Part shown: piece after piece, positions 26,038-36,472 of the stretch
Position numbering within the stretch: position 1 is the stretch's first letter
Layout of the letters: each line of letters starts with the position of its first letter
NCBI GenBank assembly: GCA_003339415.1
Contig: PDHQ01000010.1
Location: 353,342 to 417,341 of the forward strand
DNA from: Ophiocordyceps camponoti-saundersi (nom. inval.)
Taxonomy: Eukaryota; Ascomycota; Sordariomycetes; Hypocreales; Ophiocordycipitaceae
Direction: 5' to 3'
Length of the DNA: 64,000 bases
Translations under genes and position numbers: made by a program
Notes under the pieces: model-generated
The model's input: the letters and a program-made list of their open reading frames with translations, nothing else
Told to the model about the DNA's origin: nothing
The model's database searches: none

Positions 26038-26340
26038 ATGGAACCCGTACCCGAAGCCGACGACGTCGCCCAAGCAATGGGCTTCTCCTCCTTCGGCGGA
26101 CCCTCCAAGAAGCGCTCCCACGACGACGCCTCCCCTCCGCCGCAGGCCTCCGCCCCGCCCGCCACCTTACCCCGTCGACCACCGGCCCCCGCCGCCCCCC
26201 CCAAGGAGAAGAATCCCAACTGGTACAAACGCCATTACGATCCCATGTCCAACGAGAATCCGTGGCTCGCTCTCGAAACTGCCTTGGGCCTCGAATCGAC
26301 AGGCACGTGGTTGCCTTCCAACCAAAAGAGCAGCCACTAG
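26038..26340 (+). CDS. Small conserved fungal protein of unknown function
   Basis: A 100-aa single-exon frame. The N-terminus has an acidic start and the block VAQAMGFSSFGGPSKKRSHD, then a Pro/Ala-rich linker (about residues 35-60), then a C-terminal motif NPNWYKRHYDPMSNENPWLA with ETALGL. The two end blocks look conserved while the linker does not, which argues for a real gene although it is short. No function can be assigned. Part of the linker is rich in GC and open on the other strand too. Confidence 0.65.
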   Translation: MEPVPEADDVAQAMGFSSFGGPSKKRSHDDASPPPQASAPPATLPRRPPAPAAPPKEKNPNWYKRHYDPMSNENPWLALETALGLESTGTWLPSNQKSSH

Positions 26341-27448
26341 TTTCAAAGCTTCCCAACTGCGCGGCCTTGGCTCTGTGACGAGCCGTTCTTCTTGCAATGG
26401 CTCAGGCCGAGAGATAGCTTATTTTGATCGCCTCGGTCCGATCCGCACCTAGGCCATATCACGTGATCACCCTCACCACCACCATACATACGCCAATATA
26501 CCCCCTCGTGCGGTCAACATCCACACCACCGTTCTCTCCACCCGGCCTCTGCATGGTCCTGGTACGCGAGGCTACGGCACGTGCCTACTTTCTATGTCTA
26601 CGGCTAGGGGTCTCTCACGCCCCGGCGTCTCGTCTAGACTACGTGTTGGAGCTTCGCACAACAAGAGATGGTGTTGTCGAACGGAAAAAAAAAGCACTGC
26701 GTTCCCGTCTTAACAGACACTATGCCGTGGCCTAATTGAAACAGAGTCGACCAATTCGAGAGGGTGTCCGCCTTCCCGCATCACCGCCGTTGCCCAAAGA
26801 AGTACCCCCTTGCCTTAGACGGCAAAGACGAGCTCGACAGATCCTTGAAAGCCAGCTTGCCTACCTCACAATTGGGTAGATTCTTCATCCAAAGAGGGCA
26901 ATAGACTTCTTTCGCACCCCCCAAAGCCAGTACACCCCCTCCCTTGTAAGTCCCGGCACCAGCCGCACATGCATTTTTCTTCACACCGACCACACACCCC
27001 TCCTCTCTCCCCCTTTCCCACCCCCTGCAGACGCAAGGAACGCACATTTTTGACCCGTCGATCCAGTTCGTCCAATCATCACTCATGAAAAAAGGTTCAT
27101 GTGAAGCGTTACCTGTCGGCAAGAGAGCCGTTCTCACCCCCGTCGAAGACAGGGGGGGTATGGCGATCTGCCGCCGTCTGCGGCGATCATGCAAGATTGC
27201 CGCGCAGACGTCGCTAAATTCAACGTCAAACCACACAGACGATCCAACTCGCACGTTTGTCAGAAAGCAATGGTCGTTAAAATATCAAGGGTAAGGGGTA
27301 TCTGGTTGCACTGCCGGTATCTCAGAAATCGTCTCTCCTCTCTGCTTTTTCTTGCCTTGCTTTTTGTGGTTTTTCTCGTGAGTTTTTTGTAAGACCAGAA
27401 GCCGTAGGAAATGCGTCCATGTTAAATCAAGACCACAGACAGCCGATT
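26341..27448. other. Intergenic
   Basis: 1.1 kb between a plus gene and the end of the minus-strand KXD1-like gene. A C/T-rich plus segment (about 26920-27030) is present. No gene recognised. Confidence 0.55.
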
Positions 27449-28142
27449 TCAACACTCTGGAGATGGGTAGCGGGCGCGGGCCTTTGCGTACTCCTTGGGG
27501 TGCTTGCGAGAGGCCTTTGTCTGGAGCGAACTGCAGGTCAAGGTGATGAAGAGTCAGACAATGCGACGGTCAAGATGTCTATCTAAAGACTGACAAGGGC
27601 CAGTACGTACGAAACCTTCTTCTGAGTCCACTCGAGATCTCCACGGACCTCACGAGCGTCGCGAACGCCCTCGTTGAAGCGCTCACGCGTCTTGGCAAGG
27701 CGAGCCTGAGCCTGCTTCTGCAGTTCAAGGAGCTCGCGATGCTTGGCGTTGAGCTTTCCGGACCTTTTGATGGAACAAGTCAGCATGACAGTTGAGGGTT
27801 ATTCACGAAGAAGACTACTGACGTCTGAGCCTGAACGGCCATGCTGCGGTCCAGGGGGATGGGGTTGAAGGAGTTGGCGAAGCGTTCCTGCATGTACTCC
27901 TGAAAGTCTACGCCGCTGGCGGAGGCGGTGCTGTCGTAGTCGCCGGCGGAGCAGCCCATGTAGCCGGACGAGGTGGCGGAGAAGCCGCTGTTGCCGTAGG
28001 AGCCAACGCCCGAGGCTGAGCTGTAAGAGTCATCGCACTCCGGGGGGGACATGGAGTACTGGCTGTAGGTGGGATACTGGTTACCCTTGGAGGGGACGGC
28101 CATTGGCATGGAGTAGGAGGCAGCAGAGTAGTGGCCGGACAT
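27449..28142 (-). CDS. KXD1: KxDL-domain protein (Kxd1, BLOC-1 related)
   Basis: Exons 28142-27823, 27763-27611 and 27530-27449 give 184 aa. The first 80 residues are Ser/Tyr/Gly-rich and disordered. The rest is a coiled coil: LNAKHRELLELQKQAQARL, RERFNEGVRDAREVRGDLEW, then a KKVSSLQTKASRKHPKEYAK end, matching the KxDL family (the motif is here RGDL, followed by the conserved K-x-x-x-x-HP). In yeast Kxd1 is a subunit of the endosomal BLOC-1 complex; in animals KXD1 is in BORC/BLOC-1. Introns are 59 and 80 nt with canonical ends (GTCAGT...AAG; GTACGT...CAG). A GT repeat lies immediately upstream of the ATG. Confidence 0.8.
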
Positions 28143-28143
28143 G

Positions 28144-28144
<1 letters not shown>

Positions 28145-28187
<43 letters not shown>
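28145..28187. repeat. (GT)n microsatellite at the KXD1 start
   Basis: About 20 GT units beginning 3 bp upstream of the KXD1 ATG (CA on its sense strand). Confidence 0.95.
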
Positions 28188-28188
<1 letters not shown>

Positions 28189-29338
28189 GTTGTGGGGGTG
28201 GGGGGGAGTAATTTAAGGGTGAGGTTATATGCAGAAAGGGGGTGTAGAAAGGGGGGAAGACAGTGATGAGACGAAGGGGATGTTGGAGATGGGAGAAGGG
28301 AGAAATGTGAGATGGAGGGAAGTTGGCTTCACAAGAGGTGGAAAGCGAAGACGGGAAGTGAGTATAGAATAAGGAGAAAGAATATAAAAGGAAGAGAGAG
28401 AAGAAGAGTCTCGTCCCGGAGGCAGAGACCCCATTTTATACTTGGGGAGAATTCGCCCGAGTGAAGAGAAGGGATGGAGGACAGCACGTGTGTAAGAGGG
28501 CATGTAGGACCCCGCTCGTATGTGAGAGGAAATCGGCGGCGAGGAAGACGACGATGATGGCGGGCTGCATGTGGTGGTGCCGGCGAGAGAGGCATACATA
28601 CGTACGGGCGGCCGGCGTGGTGGAGCTCGGCCCTCCCGGGGGGAAAGGGGGAGGGGGGGGGAGGGGGAAAGGCCAGCTGGCGAAGGTCTCCGGGGTGGAG
28701 GGGGAGAAAGAGGAAGAGAGGATAAGGGGGGGGGTGTGGTGGTAGGATGTAGGAAGGAAGCAACTTGATCAGGGATGTTGAGAGGGAACACGACGAAGAT
28801 ACAGGAAGAAGAAAGGATGATATCAAAGATGGTGATGATGTGTGTGTGTTGTTGTTGCTGTCATCGTCGTCGGTGTCGTTGTTGGGTGGGAGGGAGGGGG
28901 AGTGTAGTTATCTGTCTAGTAGTAGACATGTGTAGGAAGGTAAGGTTGGCATCAGCATCATAAAGAGGTAGGTATGCAGAGATGTATGTATGTATGCAGA
29001 GATATGTATTTGTGTATGCAGCATATATAAAAGAAAGAATCTGTACAAGGAAGTTTCCGCGAATTGCCATTGTCAGAAGAGCATCCGTAATGCGTCGTCA
29101 ATTCATAAGCCATGACATGTGTGTACCTACCTATGTACATTGACGGTAGGTAGAATAAGACGATGGCAAGGTTAGACAGAAGTCGGGAATTGGGCAACAA
29201 TGGCTTGCGTCTTCTCGTAAGCAGACATACATACATTTCATGCCTACATACATACATGATAAAGTGGCAGATTTGGGGGCACAAAAAGAACACACACACA
29301 CACACACGGCTGAAACAGACGAGGAAGGGGAAGTAAAG

Positions 29339-29348
29339 GGGGGGGGAA

Positions 29349-29390
<42 letters not shown>

Positions 29391-29394
29391 GAGA

Positions 29395-29446
<52 letters not shown>
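29339..29446. repeat. Oligo-G tract followed by (GA)n
   Basis: About 45 G residues at 29350-29390 flow into GA repeats up to 29446. The arrangement is an uninterrupted homopurine block. Confidence 0.95.
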
Positions 29447-29447
<1 letters not shown>

Positions 29448-31402
29448 GCGGAGGAGAAGGGTTAAAGAGAGGCAGGAGGGAGCTGCAGCTGCCGCGGCGG
29501 GAAGAGCGCTGAAAGGTGACGGGATAATCGGATGACGGTGAAGGATGACGAGTGACGGGTGGCGAACGGATGGTGCGAGAAACTGAGAGAGACTGAGAGA
29601 GAGAGAGAACCTTCGCAAAAGAAAAAAAAAAGGCGCTTCGGCTTCGGGATGGATAATTTGGAGACAGCAATTGCAGATTCGCATATTACGGAGGTGGGCA
29701 CTGGGTCGGTACCTCGGCCCCGAAAGCTGGATACAATGCTTCCTATCAGCGAATAGGGTGCGGAGGCCGCATAGAGTAATAGTGCACGGGTACTGCCCCA
29801 GCAAAGGTAGATGTCACTCGGAAAAACCCCCAAGACGGGACCGACGATGCCCAGGCCTGGCATCAGCATCGACCGGTCGAGGCATCGGGTCTAGGCCCTT
29901 TGCGCTACACACGTGTCAAGGGGACCGACGATTGGGTGGTTTGATTCGCCATGACGTGACGGATTGGATGCAACGGCCGACGTGGAGGTGGTACGGGCCG
30001 CCGCCGTGGTTTGGTTGACGCGCGGCTGCGAATGGGTCAAGGATGTGGCCCAGAATGGATAAGGATGGCCATGGCCGTCTCCTTGCAGGCACCGCAGGGT
30101 AGCCGCGGGTAAGACGGCGTCTCCCTTTCGTCGATTGGGGGTTTTCTCTACCTGTTCGTTTCTGCCCGGCGTTTCACTCTCTTTCTTTTCTTGCTCTCTC
30201 TGCCGTTGCTTTTTTTCCATCCTACATACAACATACATACATACATACGTGCATAGTTCCCCCCCCAATCCTTCTCTGCCGATCGACGGTCGTCAGCCGC
30301 CGCCGCCCTGCAGACTGGGTTGTTTCTGTTTCCAGTAGGGATATGTATGTATGGTCTTAACAATATAAGTACGACGTGCAACAGCAGCTTCTTTGAATTG
30401 AACTGCGCATCAATATTGCAAACTGAATGCATCTTAGCTTCATCAATAGCTTGTCATAACAACCCCCAACTCACCTGTCAGCCAGCCGGCTGCGGGGAGA
30501 GGGGGCCGTCCAGCCTCCAGGTACCCGAGCCCTGTAATTGTGCCCTGATAGTACTTCTTCGGGCTCTCCTCACTCGCACAGACGCGCACAGGAACAAGGA
30601 CCCCCCCCTCTCTCTCTGCCCCCCAAAAGAAGGGCTCCATCCAACATCCGATCGTGTCTCTCCACCTCTGTTTTCATGCACCGACATCGTGACTCTCTTT
30701 TCCTTTTCCTTCTCTCTTTTTAAAACTGACCGCCGCCGGGTCCGTGCCGATCTGCGTTTATCTGTTTTGTTTGCCTCTTTCTCTCTCTCTCTCTCCTTCT
30801 CTCCCTCTCTCTCTCCATCTCACACTCTGACTCTCTTTACCTATCCATCTCTGCCCTTCCAAGAAACCTCTTCAACTCCACCTGTTCGTTTCAATCTTGT
30901 CGTACATTTATTGCTTTCTTTTCCCATTTCCCAGCTTTAACCTTCGCCCACAATCTTCAATTTCCCCTCCCCCCCCCGGCGAAAAACACACCATCACGGT
31001 CCACAGCTAGCAGCTGGCAGGGGAAAAAAACACACTCACATTCTTGCCTTCCCCCCCCCACCGCTTGTTTCTCTCCATTCCTCCTGTCGCCCGATTCCTT
31101 CTCGTCATTCGCTCCTACGGACTGAGACGCAATTCGCCAGCGTGCCACAGAAACTACTTACCTATACCGTCGAGACTCGCATCAGCCCCCTCTTCGAGTT
31201 TTCTTCGAGTCCTCTTTTGAGTCCTCTTTTGAGTCTCTTTTGAGTCGCCCCATCATCTGCAAGACTTCAACCTCCCTCCTTCTCCTCCTCATCCTCCAAA
31301 ACACACTCCCGGCCCGACTGTTTGTTCGTCTTCGCTCGTAAAGCATCCTCGTCGGTGCTCTTTCGTCTCTGCTTCCTTCGCCTCTTCGGCCTGGCTCGAG
31401 CC

Positions 31403-32354
31403 ATGGGCCGTCTCGCGCCCCTCGTCGCCATCGCCGTTTTGGCCTTCACACAAGCTGCCGCTCAAAGCCCAGATACACCGCCGTGCATTGTAAGTCAATC
31501 GGCCCTCGTTGTCCGGTCACTTCGGCTCACCTCGCAACCCAATAGCCAGCATGCGCCAACCAAGTGAGAGCCGACTTCGCCAAGTTGGGATGTCAGAATG
31601 CAGATGATGCCGCCTGCTTGTGCACCAAGGACAACTTCTCCTTCGGCGTCAGGGACTGTGGCGCTCACTGTGGTTCCAATGACGACAATGTCCGCCGCTT
31701 TCTTCTCGGATCCTTCTGTGCTGGTGAGAAAACCAGCCTCGTTTACTTGTATCCTCTCTCACTAAAGCCTACCAGGTGTCTTTTCAGCTCAGGCTTCGCC
31801 CACTGCCGCCTCATCAGTCACTCCCGCCGTTTCGAGCTCGCAGACTGTCTCCACTCAACCGTCGTCTACTTCGGTCGCATCTACCACGCAGCCGGCCTCG
31901 TCAACTTCGGCCGCCGTGTCATCAAGCGTGAGTTAGGGAACTGGTCCGCGAGTTTCGAATCGACTAACAAATTCAACAGTCGACGACTTCTGCCTCATCG
32001 ACGTCCTCAGCGACGTCTTCGGCTGTGACCGCCGTACCGCCCAGTGGCACCTCTGTCGAAGCCGAAGCGAGTGGCTCGACGGGCGGCTCGTCGCAAGCCT
32101 CCGTTATCGGCATCGGTGTCGGCGTGGGCGCTGCCGTCGTCGCTATTGCAGGTGTCGTCATCTGTCTTATGCTGCGCAGCCGCAAAGAAAAACCACGGCA
32201 ATCCATGGAAATATCCAAGCCGCTCCCTGGATCTGGCAGAGCCTACGCCGGCCGCGAACGCGGCTCATTTGAGAAGCACGGCAACGATATTGAAATGACG
32301 TCGCACCGCTACGAGGACATGGTTCCCCGCCAGCAGCCCAGAACCATGGTCTGA
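31403..32354 (+). CDS. CFEM-domain single-pass membrane protein
   Basis: Exons 31403-31489, 31546-31723, 31788-31927 and 31980-32354 give 259 aa. A signal peptide (residues 1 to about 20, ending AAAQS) leads into a CFEM domain with the eight-cysteine pattern: PPCIPACANQVRADFAKLGC, AACLC, DCGAHC and a final SFC. A Ser/Thr-rich stalk (about residues 95-155) follows, then one membrane helix in VIGIGVGVGAAVVAIAGVV with a basic stop-transfer LRSRK, and a cytoplasmic tail of about 60 residues. CFEM proteins bind heme or act as surface adhesins or receptors (Pth11 relatives); here a single helix replaces the more common GPI anchor. The ligand is not predictable. The upstream leader is extremely pyrimidine-rich. 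Confidence 0.9.
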
Positions 32355-32862
32355 CGGTGACCTGACGCTCTCGACATGCTCAGCACCCACGAGCAGGCTC
32401 TGGAGCGCGCCAGGATGCATCCTGGCACCTTTTTTTTCTTTTCTTTTGTCGGCATAAAACATACGCATCGAGGCCGTCCAGCATTTGCAAGGAGGCTGAC
32501 TGACCGATGAGCACGGCCTGTGGGTAACAACGCCACACGGGCAGAGCTGGTGCTTCATCGACTCTTCGTTTCGTCCCTTTCCCGCCTTCCCCCTCCCCCG
32601 CATCTCGGAATAGACTCTGCTGGTCGACGTCCCGAGACATTTATTTTCCTTGTATTATATCCACCGACGCATTTCCTAACTTATACCCGGCGCAAGAGAC
32701 GACGGAAAATTCGGAGCCTGTATCGCTTTGAGCTAGGTCGTACAGCTTGGTATTCAATGTACATTGATTTTTCTTTTTTTCTTCACATTCATCTTGCCGC
32801 GCCCTCTAAGTGACTACGCATGGCTTGATTATTATATCATGGCTCGGATCGTCCACGGCAGT
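32355..32862. other. Convergent 3' region
   Basis: 508 bp between the ends of the CFEM gene and the mitochondrial ribosomal gene. Nothing recognised. Confidence 0.55.
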
Positions 32863-33854
32863 CTACCAGGTGTAGTAGGGGCGCTGTCCGTGCAGAGGGC
32901 GGTCCGGCAGATGGACCCACGGTCCCTTGGCCGCCTCCTTGGCATCCTGCTCCTCGGTTTGCCGTATCCTCGTCTTCTCCTCCTTGAGCAGGACGCTGAA
33001 GCCTAGAACGTGGACGGTCAGCGTCGTGAAAAGTACGAGTCGGGGAGATGAGACGTACTCGTCTTTGGATGCACCAATAGGCAGCCACGCCCACGGGCCT
33101 TGTAATCCAATGATTTGTATATCGGCGTTCCTCTCCCGACCCATGACTGAGCGATGTAGATGCGAGTCGGGTCGGTAACGTCGATCCATTTCCCATCCTT
33201 GTTTCTCACCTTGCGCGGCTTCTGCAAGACCTCGCCCTTGACCCTGCCGAGGCCCATACCACGCTGGGCGACGGCGAGATCGCGGGCCTCCTCGAGGTAG
33301 TAGAGCATCTCCTTGGACATTTTCTTCTTGGACCAGCGCATTTGCAAAATGGCGTCATCGATGGTCTTGCCCGCGATTTGGCGCGATAGCATGACGAGCT
33401 TCTTCACGCTGGTAGGTAGGAAGGCGCTCTTGTGAAGGAGTTCCCTCTCCGTCATCTTGATTTTCTGCTTTCGCGTTATGTTATCCCTGCTACGAACCAT
33501 CTGTATCACCTTTTTGCGATGCCAGCGCACGCGTCCGCGGGGGTTGGGATCCAACGTCATGGCCATGACCTCTTTCGTCTTGGGCACGGCGGACGATGCG
33601 GCGGCTTCAGATTCTGAGAACGATGATGGTGCTTCCCCAGCTTCGTCTTCGAAGATGGTGCTTTCCGACGTGCGTTGTAGCTGGTTATGACGGAACTCCG
33701 CTCTCTTCTGCGGGTCTTCGAGTTCGATGCCAACGGAATCCTCCAATATCCCACCCCGATTTTTCTTTCCGGGTGTCCAGGACCATTTCCTTAACTTATC
33801 GAGAGACCACTTGTTGCGACGTTGGATCATCGTTACCCCGGCGCAGCGGGCCAT
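32863..33854 (-). CDS. MRPL22: Mitochondrial large-subunit ribosomal protein uL22m
   Basis: Exons 33854-33059 and 33002-32863 give 311 aa, with a canonical intron (GTACGT...TAG, 56 nt). The centre holds the L22 fold: KLVMLSRQIAGKTIDDAILQ, MRWSKKKMSKEMLYYLEEAR, and a C-terminal IYIAQSWVGRGTPIYK followed by the conserved basic KARGRGC loop. This protein lines the exit tunnel of the mitoribosome. The N-terminus (MARCAGVTMIQRRNKWSLDK) is short for a targeting peptide, so an additional small upstream exon carrying the presequence is possible. The C-terminus extends into the KGPWVHLPDRPLHGQRPYY region typical of fungal mitochondrial versions. Confidence 0.85.
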
Positions 33855-34378
33855 GACCGGCCGTGAACATGACGTGAGTGACTGGGCTGCTCCAGTTAGA
33901 TCCGTACGATTTTTTTTGGTTTCTCGAGAGATGAAATTAGGGGACCCGGGGGCTGTGATTACCTGAGAGCGGTGCCAGCCGCCGTGCGGCCTGGCGGTAG
34001 CTCATTGTCGCTGTTGATGGTGATCGAACAACCTTTGGCTTATGCCCTGGTTGAGACTTCGACGTCGGCGGCTCAAGATGTAATTGAGTCACGTGAGGGA
34101 GTCGTGAGCTCGGCAGCAGCTCCCGTCCGTTCGAATGTTATCCACTATCGTTGATAGCACGTTATTTCACAGAGTTATAGTGGGACTAAGGCTCCGGTTG
34201 GTTGTCGGCTTCCGCGCTGCGGATGGTTAAATCATGGGTAATCCACGGTCATCTCACGTGCCAGAATGGGAGCTCCATCGGATAACAGAGCTACTCCATG
34301 GTCCGCTTGACATATCCCTCTCAATCAAGGCATCACGAGCAACTGTTGTCACCAGATTGAACAGACACGTCTGACACA
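33855..34378. other. Divergent promoter region, uL22m and COX9
   Basis: 524 bp between the starts of two nuclear genes for mitochondrial proteins. No specific site called. Confidence 0.55.
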
Positions 34379-34802
34379 ATGGCTATCAAACCCATCACCG
34401 GTGTATGCTACCTCCTCGAGAAGAAGATCATTATTCGGCTTACTTACCCGGCTCCCTTAGATGCTGCGGAGACGCCTGGTGATGGACCTTGGTATCGGAA
34501 TTGGTACGATCGACAGCTACTCCCTTGTGCCGAACTGAGCGACATGCCGAAATTTCATCCTCACGACGGAACGCGCTTTCGGCCATTAGCAATAAAGGAA
34601 GCTAACTTGATGGCGACGCAGGCACCGGCTTCGTCATGGCCAACGTCTTTTGGTAAGATGCGGGTGGCATGGGAAGAATCGCGAGCTTCCTGACACGCGA
34701 TGCAGGTACGGCTTTCATGTTCCACGGGTCCGCGCCCGCGACAACTTTTACTTGAAGCTGGAAGAGGAGCGCGCCCTCGCTCGACAAAATTCCGCCGAAT
34801 GA
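34379..34802 (+). CDS. COX9: Cytochrome c oxidase subunit VIIa (Cox9)
   Basis: Four small exons (34379-34402, 34461-34503, 34622-34652, 34706-34802; 24, 43, 31 and 97 nt) encode 64 aa. The joined protein starts MAIKPITGMLRRRLVMDLGI, crosses the inner mitochondrial membrane with GTGFVMANVFWYGF, and ends in HVPRVRARDNFYLKLEEERA plus a short tail, matching fungal Cox9/COX7A subunits of complex IV in length and in the conserved PRVxARDxFYxKLEEER end. Each intron has GT...AG ends (GTATGC...TAG; GTACGA...CAG; GTAAGA...CAG). A plain ATG-to-stop reading of this place gives a meaningless 104-aa frame, so simple gene finders would miss it. There is no cleavable presequence, as is usual for this subunit. 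Confidence 0.93.
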
Positions 34803-35194
34803 CGGGTAAAAACGGTGGAGGCATCGGTTGCTGGCGACACGGGTTTCGGGTGGAAGTGGGATGCAGCAGCATGGTTGGCGAACACTTGCTGTATACACAA
34901 AAGACTTCGCTTCCGGTTTTTAATATTGGCGATACAGAAGTGCCGTGGCTTATGCAGAGAATTCTAGCCAGACACGGGACGGTCCAAGACTTTGGCGTCT
35001 TACAGATGTCACAGACGGAATTAAGTCTATCGATTGTGCGAAATTGCAAGGTTGCGGAAGAGATTAACCCCAATACTCAACAGCCTTATTGGATGGTATC
35101 ATGACAGTAGCAATCCGAGTCGACGGACGAATGCCGACCGGATCACCGTCAGCTGTGCTTGTAGTCTACCGGCCTGAATAACGACAGACTTTGA
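34803..35194. other. Intergenic
   Basis: 392 bp between the 3' ends of COX9 and the leftward small gene. Nothing recognised. Confidence 0.5.
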
Positions 35195-35610
35195 TTAGTC
35201 GTCGAGCCAGCTCGTAGACCACTGCAGCGGTGGCTTTGCCGTCCCGTCCTGTTTTGATGGATGGTGGTTCTCCCAGGCTGTCGTTTCAACGGTGAATGTG
35301 CCATTCTTGTCCTTGCATCTAACACACCCCCGCGCCCAAAGCGTCAGCCAGCAAAACTTTTTCCTCAGCAAACCAGTCGCAAGCAAACTACCTACCTGCG
35401 AAAGAAGCGCTCGACCGCCCTAAAGGTCAGGAACGAGTTCGGATCCCGGGAGATCTCGCCTTGTCTCCACTGCACAATTCGGAGGAGTTCGCAGGAGGTG
35501 AGATCGATTCGGCCGACCGTTGGATCGAGCTTCCGCCGTTTTCCTTCCCAATCGAGCTGGACGGTGGCGGGCAAAGCCGAAGCAGGGGATGAGTGGCAGG
35601 GGGGTGCCAT
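35195..35610 (-). CDS. Small protein of unknown function
   Basis: Exons 35610-35396 and 35318-35195, joined over a 77-nt GTAGGT...TAG intron, give 112 aa. The exon phases fit and the product has an even, globular composition: TVQLDWEGKRRKLDPTVGRI, then DLTSCELLRIVQWRQGEISR, FRAVERFFRRCKDKNGTF and a Trp-rich end LQWSTSWLDD. I do not recognise a family. Its ATG is only 66 bp from the ATG of the divergent XRCC2-like gene, so the two must share a promoter. An open frame upstream of the chosen ATG (to 35904) overlaps that neighbour and is low-complexity, so it was not used. Confidence 0.6.
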
Positions 35611-35676
35611 TTCTCCCCCACCTTCTCCTCTGCTCTGCTCTCGGCAGAAAGCGATAAAAATCGGTGGCCGAGGTGG

Positions 35677-36472
35677 ATGATGGAGGCGTCTCGGGGTAGG
35701 AGGTTGTTGGATGTTGAAGAGATGACGTTGAAGGAGGTGAATGATTTTCCGTTCCGGAGGGGAAGGAGAAGAAAGGGGATGGGGGCGCGATTCTCCCCTC
35801 CATCGTTGGATGCTAACGACGTGACAGGTTCTCGACAGCCTACGGCTTGCGCTGGCGACGCCGTCACGGATCAAGCCAACGCACTTGTCAGAGCTTGACG
35901 CCATCGCAGCGCGCCACTACCGCGACACACAATCGCCGACATTGGCTCTGACGGGCCGCAGCCTCCCTCTCATCTACAAGATTGTGTCGACGCTTGTGTC
36001 TGCGCCATGGCACTACGCGGTGCTGGTAGTCGATGTAGACGGTAGCTTTGACGCGACTCGTCTGACATTATCATGCGACGACGATGACCTGGCTCACGTC
36101 TACGTGCAGAGACCGGAAGACGACGGAGATGAAGAGGAAGAACAAGACGACGCTGACTCTGTTCGAGACCTCGTCGTCTCTGCCCAGCGCTTCATGCTGT
36201 ATGAAGCCCCCGCCAGCTCGTCTCGTCACTGGTGGGGCACCGTCGTCGTCGGCGGCGGCCGGTCCGGAGGCCTCGCTGGCCTGGTCGATGTCGTCGCCGG
36301 TTTCAATGGCTGGTTGCACATAGAGCGTCAAGTCGTCGTCCCGCCTTATCCACCAAACTTGGACTTAGATGAGGCTCTGGCTCAGCGCGAAGAGAGACAA
36401 AGGCTCGTCGACGCCGCAGCATGGACGGCTTCTTCTTCATGGGGTGACTTTGTATTTTCCGAGGGTCGATGA
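35677..36472 (+). CDS. XRCC2-like RecA-fold protein without Walker A
   Basis: Exons 35677-35736 and 35828-36472 (intron GTGAAT...CAG with branch GCTAACGAC) give 234 aa. The N-terminus (GRRLLDVEEMTLKEVLDSLR) and the strand HYAVLVVDVDGSFDATRL (about residues 81-98) resemble fungal and human XRCC2, where the same place reads I-D-T-D-x-x-F-D-x-x-R-L. XRCC2 proteins are Rad51 paralogs that assist homologous recombination. The usual P-loop before this strand is absent: the segment at about residues 58-72 reads TLALTGRSLPLIYKI with no GKT/GKS. An acidic insert (DGDEEEEQDDAD) follows. A downstream block (IERQVVVPPYPPNLDLDEAL) fits XRCC2-type C-termini. A different Rad51-paralog type cannot be excluded. 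Confidence 0.6.

Larger units (their letters stand above)
28143..31402. other. 3.3-kb promoter region between KXD1 and the CFEM gene
   Basis: No gene recognised. The plus strand is strongly purine-rich from about 28200 to 29640 (pyrimidine-rich for the leftward KXD1 gene) and switches to pyrimidine-rich from about 30600 to 31400 (the leader side of the rightward CFEM gene). It includes a GT repeat, an oligo-G tract with GA repeats and several TACA/TATG tetranucleotide runs. Long open frames here are low-complexity artefacts. Confidence 0.65.

Noticed and set aside
28225..28826. Ser/Pro/Leu-rich minus-strand open frames upstream of KXD1
   Set aside because: Low-complexity translation of the pyrimidine-rich leader.
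34379..34693. 104-aa single-exon frame at the COX9 locus
   Set aside because: Only the first eight residues belong to Cox9; the rest is translated intron and out-of-frame exon.
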